From contig JAFGNN010000059.1 in NCBI GenBank assembly GCA_016926955.1, forward strand, positions 62,001 through 126,000: DNA of 64,000 bases, written 5' to 3'. A model generated the notes under the pieces. It saw only the letters and a list, made by a program, of their open reading frames with translations. It searched no databases and was not told the DNA's origin. Position numbers and translations under genes: made by a program. This document shows, piece after piece, positions 27,513 to 36,204 of the stretch. Every line of letters begins with the position of its first letter. The first letter of the stretch is position 1. The DNA is from Spirochaetales bacterium (GTDB taxonomy: Bacteria > Spirochaetota > Spirochaetia > Treponematales > UBA12059).

Positions 27513-29277
27513 AATCGCCCTCCAGGTCGTCGATGGCTCGCTCGAGACGCGCCGCCACGCGGTCGAAAGCCTTGGAGTCTCCTTCCGCGATCGCGTAGCG
27601 GGCGGAGACTATGTCGCGCACGGCCTTGAGGCGCCGGAGCTCGACGAAGGTGGCGCCCTTCTTGATCGCGAGAGAGCCGCGACGCCAGTAGAGCAGGACC
27701 AGCGCGAGCATGCGCGCCTGCTTCTCCGGGCTCGTGTAGCGGTCCACCTCGTCGAAGGCGTCCTGCCTGAGGAAGGCGTCCTTGAAGAGCGAGCAGACTT
27801 CGATGACGAAGCGCTGGCTGTCCGGCAGCGCGTCGGAACCTACCAGCTTGGCCACCTGGAGGAGGCGCACCTCCTTGCGCAGCAATCCGACCATCTCGGC
27901 TCGGTCCGCCGTCCACTCCGGGCCGACGCGCTCCTCCCACCAGGGGCGGACCTCGTCGGCGTATTCGCTGTAGCTGTCGAGCCAGGAGATGGACGGGTAG
28001 TGCCGCGCGTTGGCGAGCTGGCGGTCGAGGGCCCAGAAGGCGCGCACGAAGCGGCGCGTGTGCTGGGTGACCGGCTCGGAGAAGTCGCCGCCCGGCGGGC
28101 TCACCGCCCCGATGATGGACACCGAGCCCTCGCCGCCGCCCAGCGTTTCCATCGAGCCGGCGCGCTCGTAGAACGAAGCGATGCGCGTGGCCAGGTAGGC
28201 CGGGAAGCCTTGCTCCGCGGGCATCTCCTCCATTCGGCCCGAAAGCTCGCGGAGCGCTTCCGCCCAGCGCGAGGTGGAGTCCGCCATCACCGCCACGTGG
28301 TAGCCCATGTCGCGGTAGTATTCCGCGAGCGCGGCGCCGGTGTAGACCGAGGCCTCGCGGGCGGACACCGGCATGTTCGAGGTGTTGGCGATCAGGATGG
28401 TCCGTTCCATCAGGCTGCGTCCCGTGCGGGGATCGACCAGCTTGGGAAACTCGGTCAGCACGTCGGTCATCTCGTTGCCGCGCTCGCCGCAGCCGACGTA
28501 GACGATCAGGTCCGCGTCGCACCACTTGGCCACCGCGTGCTGGGTCATGGTCTTGCCGGTGCCGAAGCCGCCGGGTATGGCTACCGTGCCGCCGCGGGCC
28601 AGGGGAAAGAGCGTGTCCACGACCCGCTGTCCCGTCACGAGCGGAACGGTCGCCGGCAGGCGCCGGCCCGCCGGCCGCGGCGTGCGGATGGGCCAGCGCT
28701 GCATCATCGCCACGCGTCGTTCTCCGGATGCCGTCTCGACGACGGCGACAGCGTCCTCGACGCCGTACTCGCCTTCCGCCGCCATCCATGAGAGCCTTCC
28801 CGAAACGTCGGGCGGCGCGAGCACCCGGTGCTCGACGCGGGCAGTCTCGGGGACCGTCCCCAGGATGTCGCCGGGCGCCACGTCCGCCCCGACGGCGAGC
28901 GAGGGCGTAAAATGCCAGCGCTTGCCGCGATCGAGGGCCGGGGCGCTCATGCCGCGGCCGATGAAGTCGCCGCCCGTCGCGCGAAGGGCCTCCAGCGGGC
29001 GCTGGATGCCGTCGTAGATGGTGCCGACCAGGCCCGGTCCCAGCTCGACCGAGAGCGGCATGCCGGTGCCGACGACCGGCTCCCCCGGGCGCACGCCGGT
29101 AGTATCCTCATATACCTGGATGATCGCGCGGTCGCCCGAGAGCTTTATGACCTCGCCGACCAAGGCGGCCTCGCCGACCCGCACCAGCTCGAGCATGCGC
29201 GCGTCGTCGACGCCGGCAGCCTCGACTACGGGTCCATTGACCCTGCGCACGCGACCGATCGCCCGCGCTCCCCTCAC
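27502..29277 (-). CDS. atpA: V/A-type ATPase catalytic subunit A
   Basis: The 591-aa catalytic subunit. Walker A GGFGTGKT is at 236-243, with [14 protein letters not shown], the non-homologous insert typical of A subunits between residues about 110-200, [19 protein letters not shown] and [11 protein letters not shown]. The start is GTG at 29277, overlapping the subunit E stop as GTGA. The product therefore begins [16 protein letters not shown], which fits the family start. The enzyme either makes ATP from an ion gradient or pumps H+ or Na+. The ion cannot be fixed from A alone. Confidence 0.97.
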   Translation of the reverse strand: MRGARAIGRVRRVNGPVVEAAGVDDARMLELVRVGEAALVGEVIKLSGDRAIIQVYEDTTGVRPGEPVVGTGMPLSVELGPGLVGTIYDGIQRPLEALRATGGDFIGRGMSAPALDRGKRWHFTPSLAVGADVAPGDILGTVPETARVEHRVLAPPDVSGRLSWMAAEGEYGVEDAVAVVETASGERRVAMMQRWPIRTPRPAGRRLPATVPLVTGQRVVDTLFPLARGGTVAIPGGFGTGKTMTQHAVAKWCDADLIVYVGCGERGNEMTDVLTEFPKLVDPRTGRSLMERTILIANTSNMPVSAREASVYTGAALAEYYRDMGYHVAVMADSTSRWAEALRELSGRMEEMPAEQGFPAYLATRIASFYERAGSMETLGGGEGSVSIIGAVSPPGGDFSEPVTQHTRRFVRAFWALDRQLANARHYPSISWLDSYSEYADEVRPWWEERVGPEWTADRAEMVGLLRKEVRLLQVAKLVGSDALPDSQRFVIEVCSLFKDAFLRQDAFDEVDRYTSPEKQARMLALVLLYWRRGSLAIKKGATFVELRRLKAVRDIVSARYAIAEGDSKAFDRVAARLERAIDDLEGDYGR

Positions 29278-30002
29278 TTCCACGATACGCCCCGCCCGTT
29301 CCCGGCTTCGCCGGATTCGTCGTCGCCGAAAAGCCCGCGCAGGGCCCGCGCCCTCAGCTCGCCCTCGAGACGCGCGAAACGCGCTTCGAGGCGGTTGTCG
29401 TAGGACAGGCGACCGTCGATGGATTCGATGACGACGCCGGGATTCCCGTCGTCGCAAGGTTCGCCAGCCACGAGCCCCGTATCGAGCCCGCACGCCACTT
29501 TCACGAGCCGTTCCGTCTCACGAAGGAAGCCGTCATCGAGCGTCGCCCCGAGAGGGCCGGCGAAACGCGCGCGCGCCTCGCCGCCGCCGAGCCCGACGGC
29601 CGCCTCGGCGGCCAGCCGGACCAGGACCTTCCGGAAATCCGGCTTCCTCGCTTCCTCGCGGCAAAGCCCCAGCGCCCTCGCGACGAGCTCCCTCCAGGCG
29701 GACTCCCGCGCCGCGAGCTCGGCCCGCGCGAGCTCGGCCGCAAGCTTCGATTCCGCCTCGCGGGCGATGGACGCCACCTGCCTCTCGGCTGCGGCTTCGG
29801 TTTCCTCCGCGATGCGCGCGGCCTGGACTCCGGCGGCCTCGACGCGCCCTTCCGCTCGTTTCCGCGCCTCTTCGACACCGCGACGGGCTTCGTCGCGCGC
29901 CTCGCGCAGGATGCCCTCGACGAGCGCCTCGACGTCGCCGGTTCGCTCGGCCTCCCGGCCCATGGCGCCTTTCCTCATCTTCGCATCCGCACCCTGGCTC
30001 AC
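29274..30002 (-). CDS. atpE: V/A-type ATPase subunit E
   Basis: A 242-aa peripheral-stalk subunit. A long Ala/Glu/Arg coiled coil (residues 20-120) is followed by a globular C-terminal domain (VACGLDTGLVAGEPCDDGNPG, with VVIESIDGRLSYDNRLEARF). GTG at 30002 overlaps the subunit F stop (GTGA). An internal ATG at 29978 is the alternative start. It pairs with the G/H-type subunit encoded first in the operon. Confidence 0.88.
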   Translation of the reverse strand: MSQGADAKMRKGAMGREAERTGDVEALVEGILREARDEARRGVEEARKRAEGRVEAAGVQAARIAEETEAAAERQVASIAREAESKLAAELARAELAARESAWRELVARALGLCREEARKPDFRKVLVRLAAEAAVGLGGGEARARFAGPLGATLDDGFLRETERLVKVACGLDTGLVAGEPCDDGNPGVVIESIDGRLSYDNRLEARFARLEGELRARALRGLFGDDESGEAGNGRGVSWK

Positions 30003-30304
30003 GCTCCGACCCCCAGGGCCGACGACGCCAGCTCCCTCAGGCCCGGCCTTCCCGGCAGGCGGCCGCCGCGATCCGGCACCTCGACAACGAGGGGAAAGGA
30101 CTCCGACGCCAGCCACGAGTCGACCTGCGGGCGGATCAAATCCGCGGCGCGCTCCGTTATCAGCACGACCCCTACCTTCCGGTCCGCGACGGCTTCGCGG
30201 AAGGCGCCCAGGGCCTCGTCGGCGTTTTTCGCGGCGCGGCCGCGGACTCCGGCGAGGCCGAATCCGAGCACGGCATCCTCGTCGCCGATGGCGAAGTAGT
30301 TCAC
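29999..30304 (-). CDS. atpF: V/A-type ATPase subunit F
   Basis: A 101-aa Rossmann-like rotor subunit that binds subunit D. Landmarks are YFAIGDEDAVLGFGLAGVRG and VGVVLITERAADLIRPQVD, then the FPLVVEVPDRGG motif. It starts 5 nt after the subunit K stop. Confidence 0.93.
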   Translation of the reverse strand: MNYFAIGDEDAVLGFGLAGVRGRAAKNADEALGAFREAVADRKVGVVLITERAADLIRPQVDSWLASESFPLVVEVPDRGGRLPGRPGLRELASSALGVGA

Positions 30305-30309
30305 GGGTC

Positions 30310-30678
30310 CTAGACCTTCCCGAGGATCATCAGCGCGGTGATGAACCCGAACACGACGAGGCCCTCGGCGAGCGCGATGAAGATCAGCGCCTGCCCGGCG
30401 ATCTCCGGCTTCTCGCCGATGGCGCCCATGGCCGCCGCGCCGACATGGGCGATGGCGAAACCGGCGCCGATCGCCCCGAAACCGAAGGCCAGCGCCGCCG
30501 CGATGAAGGCGAAGGTGGCCGCGTTCGAACCCGCGGGCGCGACGACGGCCTCGCCCCCCTCCCGCGCCTGAGCGCCGACGCCCTGGATCGATACGAGCGC
30601 GACGATGGCCATGATGGCCAGAAGGCCGAAGGTCCCGACGCGGACCCGACCGGCGAACGACTTGCGTGCAGTTTCCAT
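30310..30678 (-). CDS. atpK: V/A-type ATPase membrane ring subunit K
   Basis: A 122-aa proteolipid with an N-terminal hydrophobic segment (GLLAIMAIVALVSI), a short polar linker and then a c-type hairpin. Helix 1 is FAFIAAALAFGFGAIGAGFA with GAIGEKPE in the loop. Helix 2 is LIFIALAEGLVVFGFITALM with the ion-binding Glu. Only one ion-binding hairpin is present, so the ring is built of single-hairpin subunits plus an extra first helix. ATG at 30678 follows GGAGGG by 6 nt. Confidence 0.93.
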   Translation of the reverse strand: METARKSFAGRVRVGTFGLLAIMAIVALVSIQGVGAQAREGGEAVVAPAGSNAATFAFIAAALAFGFGAIGAGFAIAHVGAAAMGAIGEKPEIAGQALIFIALAEGLVVFGFITALMILGKV

Positions 30679-30698
30679 GATGTTCCCTCCGCTCATGT

Positions 30699-32702
30699 TC
30701 ACGACCCTCCGAGCGAGATCGGCCGATAGGCGCGTCCCGTCCCGTTGAAGTACTTGGAGAAGAATTCGTAGTAGTTGAGGCGAAGCGCCTGGATGCCCGC
30801 GGAAAGTCCCTCGAGCACGATGACCAGGGCGTTGCCCAGCAGGAGTATCGCGATGCCCGCTAACGAAAGCCGCCCGCCGACCATGTCCGCTATCGAGAAG
30901 AAGGCGCCCATCAAGGTCGCGTGGGCGATGCCGAGTCCCGCCACCCGCATGAACGAAAGGGTGTTGGCCAGATAGCCGGAAAAGGCCTCGAGCAGCTCTA
31001 CCGCCCATTCGAGGAGGAAGATGCCGACGGGAAAGCCCTTCGCCTCTCCCTTCCGGCGCTTCTCGAGATGCTCGAGCGGCGGGGCGAGGCCGAGCAGCAG
31101 GACGGGCGGACCGAGCAACAGGGCAATCACGGGCCCCGAAGGCAGGGTCCGGTAGCCGCTGGCGACGAAACCGAAGGCGATCCAGGCACCTGCCATGTAG
31201 ATCCAGCCGCCGGCGAGCCCGTGCTTCCCTACAAGCAGGGCGCGCCAGCGTCGCGATCGCGCCAGGTTGTACCAATTGAGGAGTATCCCGAGCACCAGCA
31301 CGATCATGCCGAATTTGATCGAGATGCCGAGTATGCCGTAGACGTCCCGCACCGGGCCGCCCGAGGCGTGCGCGCCGGTCGCGACGCCATGGAAGTCGAA
31401 CCAGAGCGCCGGGGTCAGCGGCAGGCCGAACCACGAGCCGAAGAGGACACCCGCGACCATTGCCGAGAGTCCGCACCACGCGAAGAGCTCGAAGAGCGCG
31501 GTTTTCTTTCCCCGCGCGCGCGCGCGCAGGAGGCCCAGGACACCGGCCAGGGCGACGACGAGACCATGACCCGCGTCGCCGAACATGAGTCCGAACATGG
31601 CCAGGTAGGAAACCGCGACGAAAGGCGTCGGATCGATCGAGCCGTATTCGGGCGTGCCGTAGTTGGTGACGAGGCCCTGGAACGCGCCAAGAAGGCGCGG
31701 GTTCCGGAGCTGCACGGGGACTGAAAGCTTCCGGGCTTCCCCGCTCGCCGGCTCGTGCCACTCGATGACGCAGGCGCCGCCGGAAGCCCGCTCAAGCGCT
31801 TCCTCGGTGGCGGCTCGGAGCCTCGCGGGTATCCACCCAGAAAACAGCACGGCGCGCTCGGTCGAAGAAAATCCCGCGCGGATCGAGGCGGAAAGCTCGT
31901 CGACGCGGAGCCGGGTCCACAGCTCGGACAGCTCCGCCGAACGTTCCCCGATGACCGTCTCGACGCCTTCGGCCGCCGTCCGCTGCGCGGTCCGCAGGAC
32001 CGCGGCCTTGGCCTCGATGCCCTTGAGCGCCTCGTCCCGGTCAGCCGGCGAACCGGACGGAAGCTCGCCCTGTACCCACTCCGCGCGGGCCAATATCGGC
32101 TCGAGCGTCCGCTCGTCGCGCTTTAAGGACATGACGATCGCGTCCGCGCGCTCTCCCTGTTCGGGCGGGCGCGCGATCAGGGCGACAGGCAGCGAGGCCA
32201 GATCGTCCTCGAGGCGCCGTAGGGCTTTCCGTGCGACAGTGCCGGAGCGCACGGAGAGGAAACCCGACGCGCCCCTGCCGAGCTCGCCCGCCGCGGATCC
32301 GAAACGCGCGGCGACCTGCTTGCGGACCTCGTCGAGCCTGAGCAGCTCGTCCTGGAGCGCCTTCTGCCGTTCACGGGAAGCCGCGATGCCCTCGGAGACC
32401 TCCTCGACGACGCGGGAAGCCGCGGCAAGGTCGACCGGCGAGCCGGTCGCGGCGGGCTTCCGGATTTCCGGCGCGCGGCCCACGAGCTGGAAGAAGCCCT
32501 CGACGCGCTTCCGGAGCTCGCCCGCCCCCGAGTCCGCCGCGTCCGTCCGATCGGGTCGCAGCTTGTCCTTCCAGGTCGCCTCGAGCTCCCGGACCGCTAC
32601 GGCGTCGAGCGCGCCGAGCGCGAGCAGCTCGCGCGAAATGGCGTCGGAAGCCGTGGCCGGCGCCGCCGCCACCAGCAAGCGCATCGATGCGGTACCGCTC
32701 AT
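30699..32702 (-). CDS. atpI: V/A-type ATPase subunit I (a-subunit homologue)
   Basis: A 667-aa ion-channel and stator subunit. The cytoplasmic N-terminal half (1-340) forms coiled-coil lever arms. The C-terminal half has about 7-8 membrane helices beginning PFVAVSYLAMFGLMFGDAGH, with LEWAVELLEAFSGYLANTLS and FMRVAGLGIAHA carrying the conserved channel Arg, and GLSAGIQALRLNYYEFFSKY at the end. ATG at 32702 overlaps the subunit C stop (ATGA) and has GGAGG upstream. Confidence 0.96.
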   Translation of the reverse strand: MSGTASMRLLVAAAPATASDAISRELLALGALDAVAVRELEATWKDKLRPDRTDAADSGAGELRKRVEGFFQLVGRAPEIRKPAATGSPVDLAAASRVVEEVSEGIAASRERQKALQDELLRLDEVRKQVAARFGSAAGELGRGASGFLSVRSGTVARKALRRLEDDLASLPVALIARPPEQGERADAIVMSLKRDERTLEPILARAEWVQGELPSGSPADRDEALKGIEAKAAVLRTAQRTAAEGVETVIGERSAELSELWTRLRVDELSASIRAGFSSTERAVLFSGWIPARLRAATEEALERASGGACVIEWHEPASGEARKLSVPVQLRNPRLLGAFQGLVTNYGTPEYGSIDPTPFVAVSYLAMFGLMFGDAGHGLVVALAGVLGLLRARARGKKTALFELFAWCGLSAMVAGVLFGSWFGLPLTPALWFDFHGVATGAHASGGPVRDVYGILGISIKFGMIVLVLGILLNWYNLARSRRWRALLVGKHGLAGGWIYMAGAWIAFGFVASGYRTLPSGPVIALLLGPPVLLLGLAPPLEHLEKRRKGEAKGFPVGIFLLEWAVELLEAFSGYLANTLSFMRVAGLGIAHATLMGAFFSIADMVGGRLSLAGIAILLLGNALVIVLEGLSAGIQALRLNYYEFFSKYFNGTGRAYRPISLGGS

Positions 32703-33757
32703 GATGCCTCCCTCGCGCGCGCCGCGCCCGTGCCGTAGCGCGCGGCGCCGAGTCCGGCGCGCACGCGGGCCATCTCGTCGCGCTCGAGGCGCAGATAGGC
32801 CAGTACCACCCCGATCGTGAAGGGATCGCCGGACAGCAGCTTCCGCGCCTCGAGAAGCCCGAGTTCGCGCAAGGCACGCTCTATCAGCGCGAGGCGCGAA
32901 AGCTCGTTGCCCGCGCTTCCCGCCAGGACCTCGAGTCCGCGCGCGCCCAGCATGCCGCCGACCGCCTCGGACAGGTTTCCCGTTTCCCATGCCTCGCTTA
33001 CGGTCCGGGCGTCCACCGGCGCTCCCCAGGGAATCAACCTGGACAAGGCGCCGGCAGCGTCCATGCCGCCGTAGGCGCGGAAACGGACCAGCCAGGCCAG
33101 GTTCGTCAAGTCCACCTCGAAGCCCACCTGTCGCTCGGCCACCTTGCGGTCGACGGGACCGAGTCCTTTCACAGCGTCGAAAAGCAGGCGGAAGTGCAGG
33201 CGGTCCAGCGCAAGTTCGAGCTCGAAAAGGCTTCCCGCCGCCATGGCCTTCCCCGCCTCTGCCGCGACCGCGGCCGCGTAGGGAGTACCGGCGAGCGCGG
33301 CGGCCAGTCCCTCGGCGTCCTCCGCCGCCAGCACCGCGTCCAGGTCCAGCGGATGGACGATCGCGTCGCGGTGCAGGTAACCGGAGCGGACGCTCACGTC
33401 TCCGCCGCGGACGCGCGCGTCGAACCACAGCCGGAGGGCGTCCTTGAGGTTCGCGGCCTCGAGCCGCTGGGCGAGCGCGTCGATGAAGGACCTGATCGGC
33501 TCCTCGCGGTCGCGGCGGAGCTCGGCGTGCATGTCGATTTCCATGGAACGGAGGGCGGCCTCGACCGCGCGAAGGTCGCCCGTGGCGTTCCAGGGCTCGG
33601 CAAGGCGTTCGTAGCGCGTCCCCCGGAGCGCCAGGAGTGCTTCGTCGACCGTGGCGGCCTTCGCGACTTCCTCGAGGCGTTCGTCCGGCAAGAGCTTGCC
33701 GATCCTCGTCCTGAGCCGGGCGGCCAGGAATGCGTAGGTGCCGATCCTCGAGGGCAT
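32699..33757 (-). CDS. atpC: V/A-type ATPase subunit C
   Basis: A 352-aa funnel-shaped subunit linking the central stalk to the ring (d-type). The pattern YAFLAARLRTRIGKLLPDER at the start, the repeated helical segments YERLAEPW and NLKDALRLWFDARV, and the C-terminal YLRLERDEMARVR are typical. ATG at 33757 starts 4 nt after the first operon gene. The region upstream in the same frame encodes nothing recognisable. Confidence 0.92.
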   Translation of the reverse strand: MPSRIGTYAFLAARLRTRIGKLLPDERLEEVAKAATVDEALLALRGTRYERLAEPWNATGDLRAVEAALRSMEIDMHAELRRDREEPIRSFIDALAQRLEAANLKDALRLWFDARVRGGDVSVRSGYLHRDAIVHPLDLDAVLAAEDAEGLAAALAGTPYAAAVAAEAGKAMAAGSLFELELALDRLHFRLLFDAVKGLGPVDRKVAERQVGFEVDLTNLAWLVRFRAYGGMDAAGALSRLIPWGAPVDARTVSEAWETGNLSEAVGGMLGARGLEVLAGSAGNELSRLALIERALRELGLLEARKLLSGDPFTIGVVLAYLRLERDEMARVRAGLGAARYGTGAARAREAS

Positions 33758-33761
33758 GCCG

Positions 33762-34088
33762 CTAGTCCGCTTCCAGCCTGGTGGTGAAGAGAAAGTCGGC
33801 GGCTTCCCGGGCGAGGGCTTCCACGCGCGGAGCCAAGGCCGTCCGCATTGCCTCCGCGGCGGCAGCCCGTTCCGCCCTCGCGGATGCGGCCTTGTCGGCA
33901 GCCTCGGCGCGAGCCGCCGCGAGCCGTTCCCGAAGCGTGGAGCCGGCGCGTTCGCGGGCCGCGACGACGATGGCTTCGGACCTTCCAGCGGCTTCCCGCG
34001 TGATGTCTTCGGCCTCGCGCCGGCCTTCCTCGACGATGCGACGGGCTTCCGCCTCGGCGGCGAGTATCTTTTCGAGCGTTTCCTGCAT
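33762..34088 (-). CDS. V/A-type ATPase stalk subunit G/H
   Basis: A 108-aa, almost fully helical, Ala/Glu/Arg-rich coiled-coil protein starting MQETLEKILAAEAEARRIVE with right-handed coiled-coil spacing. Such proteins (AhaH/NtpF/subunit G) pair with subunit E to form the peripheral stalk. It is the first gene of the operon. ATG at 34088 follows AAGGGATCCGATCCC. Confidence 0.88.
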   Translation of the reverse strand: MQETLEKILAAEAEARRIVEEGRREAEDITREAAGRSEAIVVAARERAGSTLRERLAAARAEAADKAASARAERAAAAEAMRTALAPRVEALAREAADFLFTTRLEAD

Positions 34089-34196
34089 GGGATCGGATCC
34101 CTTCGCGCGGACGTTCCGGCGGGCGCGTCGTGAACGCGCCCGGGAGGGAGACGCCCGGCGGCTCGCGGCGGAGCCGGGCGCCTGGCGTCGGCGATC

Positions 34197-34225
34197 AGTC
34201 TATCCCGCAAGCCGGAACGTGTACA
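34197..34225 (-). promoter_or_regulatory. Probable promoter of the V-ATPase operon
   Basis: TGTACA (34220-34225), 17 nt, TAGACT (rc of 34197-34202). It gives a GC-rich leader of about 100 nt with several possible stem-loops. Confidence 0.45.
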
Positions 34226-34260
34226 GGGCGCGCGGACGCATTTCCCGCGCCCGCGCGCGC

Positions 34261-34290
34261 TTGCGGCGGCCGGTCGGCCGGGAGTACCTT
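34261..34290 (+). promoter_or_regulatory. Promoter of the 148-aa protein gene (leaderless)
   Basis: TTGCGG (34261-34266), 18 nt, TACCTT (34285-34290), 6 nt, ATG 34297. Confidence 0.5.
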
Positions 34291-34296
34291 GGACGC

Positions 34297-34743
34297 ATGC
34301 AATGGAACGTCAGCAAGAAAGAGCATGAGGGCGACGCATACTTCACGGTACGCTGGTCCCCGTTCGCCAAGGCCGACAAGTACTCCATCCATACCGGCGT
34401 TCCCGCGATGGCCGGCATCGCCGAGCTCTACTGGATGGACTCCTCGAAGAAGCTCAACCTCTTCTGCGTCGCCCGCTCCTGGTACGGCGGGCTACGTTCG
34501 GTGGTACGGGCCCGGATCGACCCCGAGCTCGAGCGCGACGACTATCGCCGTTCAGTCCTGCTCGAACACCCGAAGGATCTCTGGTACCGCTACACCTGCA
34601 CCGACAGCCACGGCGACATGAGCGACCTCATGTTCTTCTTCATGGAAACCTACGCGCCCGGCGCGGGCCTCGTGGAGAGCTCCGGCCGCTACGGCCGCAT
34701 CTTCGTCGACGAGGTCGACGCGGGCAAGCTCGTCACGATCTAG
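34297..34743 (+). CDS. Conserved hypothetical protein, possible spirochaete family
   Basis: A 148-aa soluble protein rich in aromatic residues, beginning MQWNVSKKEHEGDAYFTVRW. It has an alternating beta pattern: YFTVRWSPFAKADKYSIHTG, LFCVARSWYGGLRSVVRARI, LWYRYTCTDSHGDMSDLMFF, then a C-terminal GRIFVDEVDAGKLV. This suggests a compact beta-sandwich of the fibronectin-III or CBM type, but no family is recognised. No signal peptide. The ATG sits 6 nt after a -10 box without a ribosome site. It is divergent from the V-ATPase operon. Function unknown. Confidence 0.7.
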   Translation: MQWNVSKKEHEGDAYFTVRWSPFAKADKYSIHTGVPAMAGIAELYWMDSSKKLNLFCVARSWYGGLRSVVRARIDPELERDDYRRSVLLEHPKDLWYRYTCTDSHGDMSDLMFFFMETYAPGAGLVESSGRYGRIFVDEVDAGKLVTI

Positions 34744-34794
34744 GGGAACGCAAGCGCCGCCGCGTGACGCGGGCGATTCCGGTCGTGGCGCGGC

Positions 34795-34823
34795 TTGACC
34801 GCGGCCGGAGGAATCCCTATGTT
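34795..34823 (+). promoter_or_regulatory. Promoter of the HicBA-like module (leaderless)
   Basis: TTGACC (34795-34800), 17 nt, TATGTT (34818-34823), 7 nt, ATG 34831. The -10 overlaps the upstream in-frame ATG at 34819, which argues for the downstream start. Confidence 0.6.
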
Positions 34824-34830
34824 CTTTCTC

Positions 34831-35049
34831 ATGGAGCTCTCCATCGAGGTCACCTACGACGAGGATGCGCGCGTCTGGGTAGCCCGTAACGACGAAATCG
34901 GCCTCGCGACCGAGGCGGACACCATGGAAGTCCTGACCTACAAGCTCAAGGAAATGATCCCCGAGCTTGTCGAACTCAACCACATCGATCTACCCCGCCC
35001 CGTCCCCTTCACCATCGTCTCCCGCCGCCCCACCGTCGCCTTCGCCTGA
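34831..35049 (+). CDS. HicB-like (DUF1902) antitoxin
   Basis: A 72-aa protein with MELSIEVTYDEDARVWVARN, the start typical of DUF1902 in the HicB-like partial RNase H fold, followed by MEVLTYKLKEMIPELVELNH. No separate DNA-binding domain is present, so autorepression would need another factor. ATG at 34831 is chosen over ATG 34819, although GGAGG lies upstream of the latter, because the promoter -10 covers 34819. Its stop overlaps the toxin ATG (TGATG). Antitoxin before toxin reverses the usual hicA-hicB order. Confidence 0.75.
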   Translation: MELSIEVTYDEDARVWVARNDEIGLATEADTMEVLTYKLKEMIPELVELNHIDLPRPVPFTIVSRRPTVAFA

Positions 35050-35246
35050 TGGGCGACAACCTCTCCCCCCTCCTCAAGCGCCTCCTGATCGACGCGGGAT
35101 GCCGGTTTGTCCGTCGCGGCAAGGGTGACCACGACATCTGGGCATCTCCGCTCAGCGGAAAGCACTTTCCGGTCGACGCTTTCATCAAGTCGCGACACAC
35201 CGCGAACGCCGTTCTCCGCCAGGCGGGTCTGCCGAAAGCTTTCTGA
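35049..35246 (+). CDS. HicA-like (YcfA) mRNA interferase toxin
   Basis: A 65-aa dsRNA-binding-fold toxin. The motif FVRRGKGDHDIWASP carries the HicA catalytic His in a G-D-H rather than G-S-H context, and the C terminus RHTANAVLRQAGLPKAF matches family helix alpha2. It would cleave mRNA when free from the antitoxin. It overlaps the antitoxin stop by one base, so translation is coupled. The flagellar rod operon starts 77 nt downstream. Confidence 0.8.
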   Translation: MGDNLSPLLKRLLIDAGCRFVRRGKGDHDIWASPLSGKHFPVDAFIKSRHTANAVLRQAGLPKAF

Positions 35247-35270
35247 GAGCAGGTCCTTCCCCTTTCCCCG

Positions 35271-35298
35271 TAATCCCCGCGGACCCTCCCGCCGATGA
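35271..35298 (+). promoter_or_regulatory. Possible sigma-28-like promoter of flgF
   Basis: TAATCCCC (35271-35278), 12 nt, GCCGATGA (35291-35298). The -10 half is close to GCCGATAA. Spacing is one base longer than ideal. Confidence 0.35.
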
Positions 35299-35322
35299 TT
35301 TGAAGGCAGGAGGAACCGGAAC

Positions 35323-36171
35323 GTGATCCGCGGCTGGTATACGGGCGCGAGCGGCATGCAGGCACAGCAGGTCCGGCTCGACGCCATCTCGAACAACCTC
35401 GCCAACGTCGACACCGACGGCTACAAGCGCGACACCGCCGTCCACAAGGCCTTCGCCCAGCTCCTCCTCCGGCGCACGGGCGACGACGGCGTGTACCTGC
35501 ACCCCCTCGGCTCGGGCGACATGGCCCCGATCATCGGCAAGCTCGGCACCGGCGTCGAGACCAACGAGCTCTTCACCGAGTTCGAGCAGGGGCCCCTCAA
35601 GCAGACCGAGAGCGACTTCGACCTGGCGCTGGACGGAAAGGGCTTCATGGCCGTCTCGACCCCCTCGGGCGAGCGCTACACCCGGAACGGCTCCTTCGTG
35701 CTCGGAAAGGAAGGCTACCTCGAGACCAAGGAAGGCTTCCCGGTCATGGGCGAGAACGGGCCCATCCGCGTCAAGGCCAACAACTTCACCGTCGACGCCG
35801 AGGGCCGCGTCTGGGTCAACGCCGAGTTCCTTTCGCCCGAGGAACGCCTCGTCGCGCGCGAGGAGAACCAGTGGGACGACACGGTCCTCCTCGACACCAT
35901 CAAGCTGGTGGACTTCGAGACCTCGCGCTACCTGGCCAAGCAGGGCTCGAGCCTCTGGCGGACCACCGAGGAATCGGGCGAAGCCCGCCTCATGGACCGC
36001 GGCGATCGCCCCAAGGTCATCCAGGGCTTCACGGAAGCGTCCAACGTCAATCCCGTGCTCGAGATGGTGCGCATGATCGAGGTCAACCGCGCCTACGAGG
36101 CGAACCAGAAGACCATCCAGTCCGAGGACTCCATGCTCGGCAAGCTCATCAACGAAGTGGTCCGCGTCTAG
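35323..36171 (+). CDS. flgF: Flagellar basal-body rod protein FlgF
   Basis: A 282-aa rod protein. The N-terminal motif GMQAQQVRLDAISNNLANVD and the C-terminal SNVNPVLEMVRMIEVNRAYE, followed by the KTIQ tail helix, are shared by all rod/hook proteins. The middle domain (DFDLALDGKGFMAVSTPSGERY) fits FlgF, the proximal rod. GTG at 35323 has GGAGG 9 nt upstream. It has no signal peptide and is exported by the flagellar type III system. First of flgF-flgG-flgJ, an order also known in treponemes. Confidence 0.92.
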   Translation: MIRGWYTGASGMQAQQVRLDAISNNLANVDTDGYKRDTAVHKAFAQLLLRRTGDDGVYLHPLGSGDMAPIIGKLGTGVETNELFTEFEQGPLKQTESDFDLALDGKGFMAVSTPSGERYTRNGSFVLGKEGYLETKEGFPVMGENGPIRVKANNFTVDAEGRVWVNAEFLSPEERLVAREENQWDDTVLLDTIKLVDFETSRYLAKQGSSLWRTTEESGEARLMDRGDRPKVIQGFTEASNVNPVLEMVRMIEVNRAYEANQKTIQSEDSMLGKLINEVVRV

Positions 36172-36204
36172 CGGCGCGATAGATAGGGAAAAAGGAAGGC
36201 AGCG

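Noticed and set aside
34819-34830. ATG at 34819 as start of the HicB-like gene
   Set aside because: A GGAGG site favours it, but the -10 box TATGTT covers this codon, and family members begin at the position of the ATG at 34831. It remains a weaker alternative.
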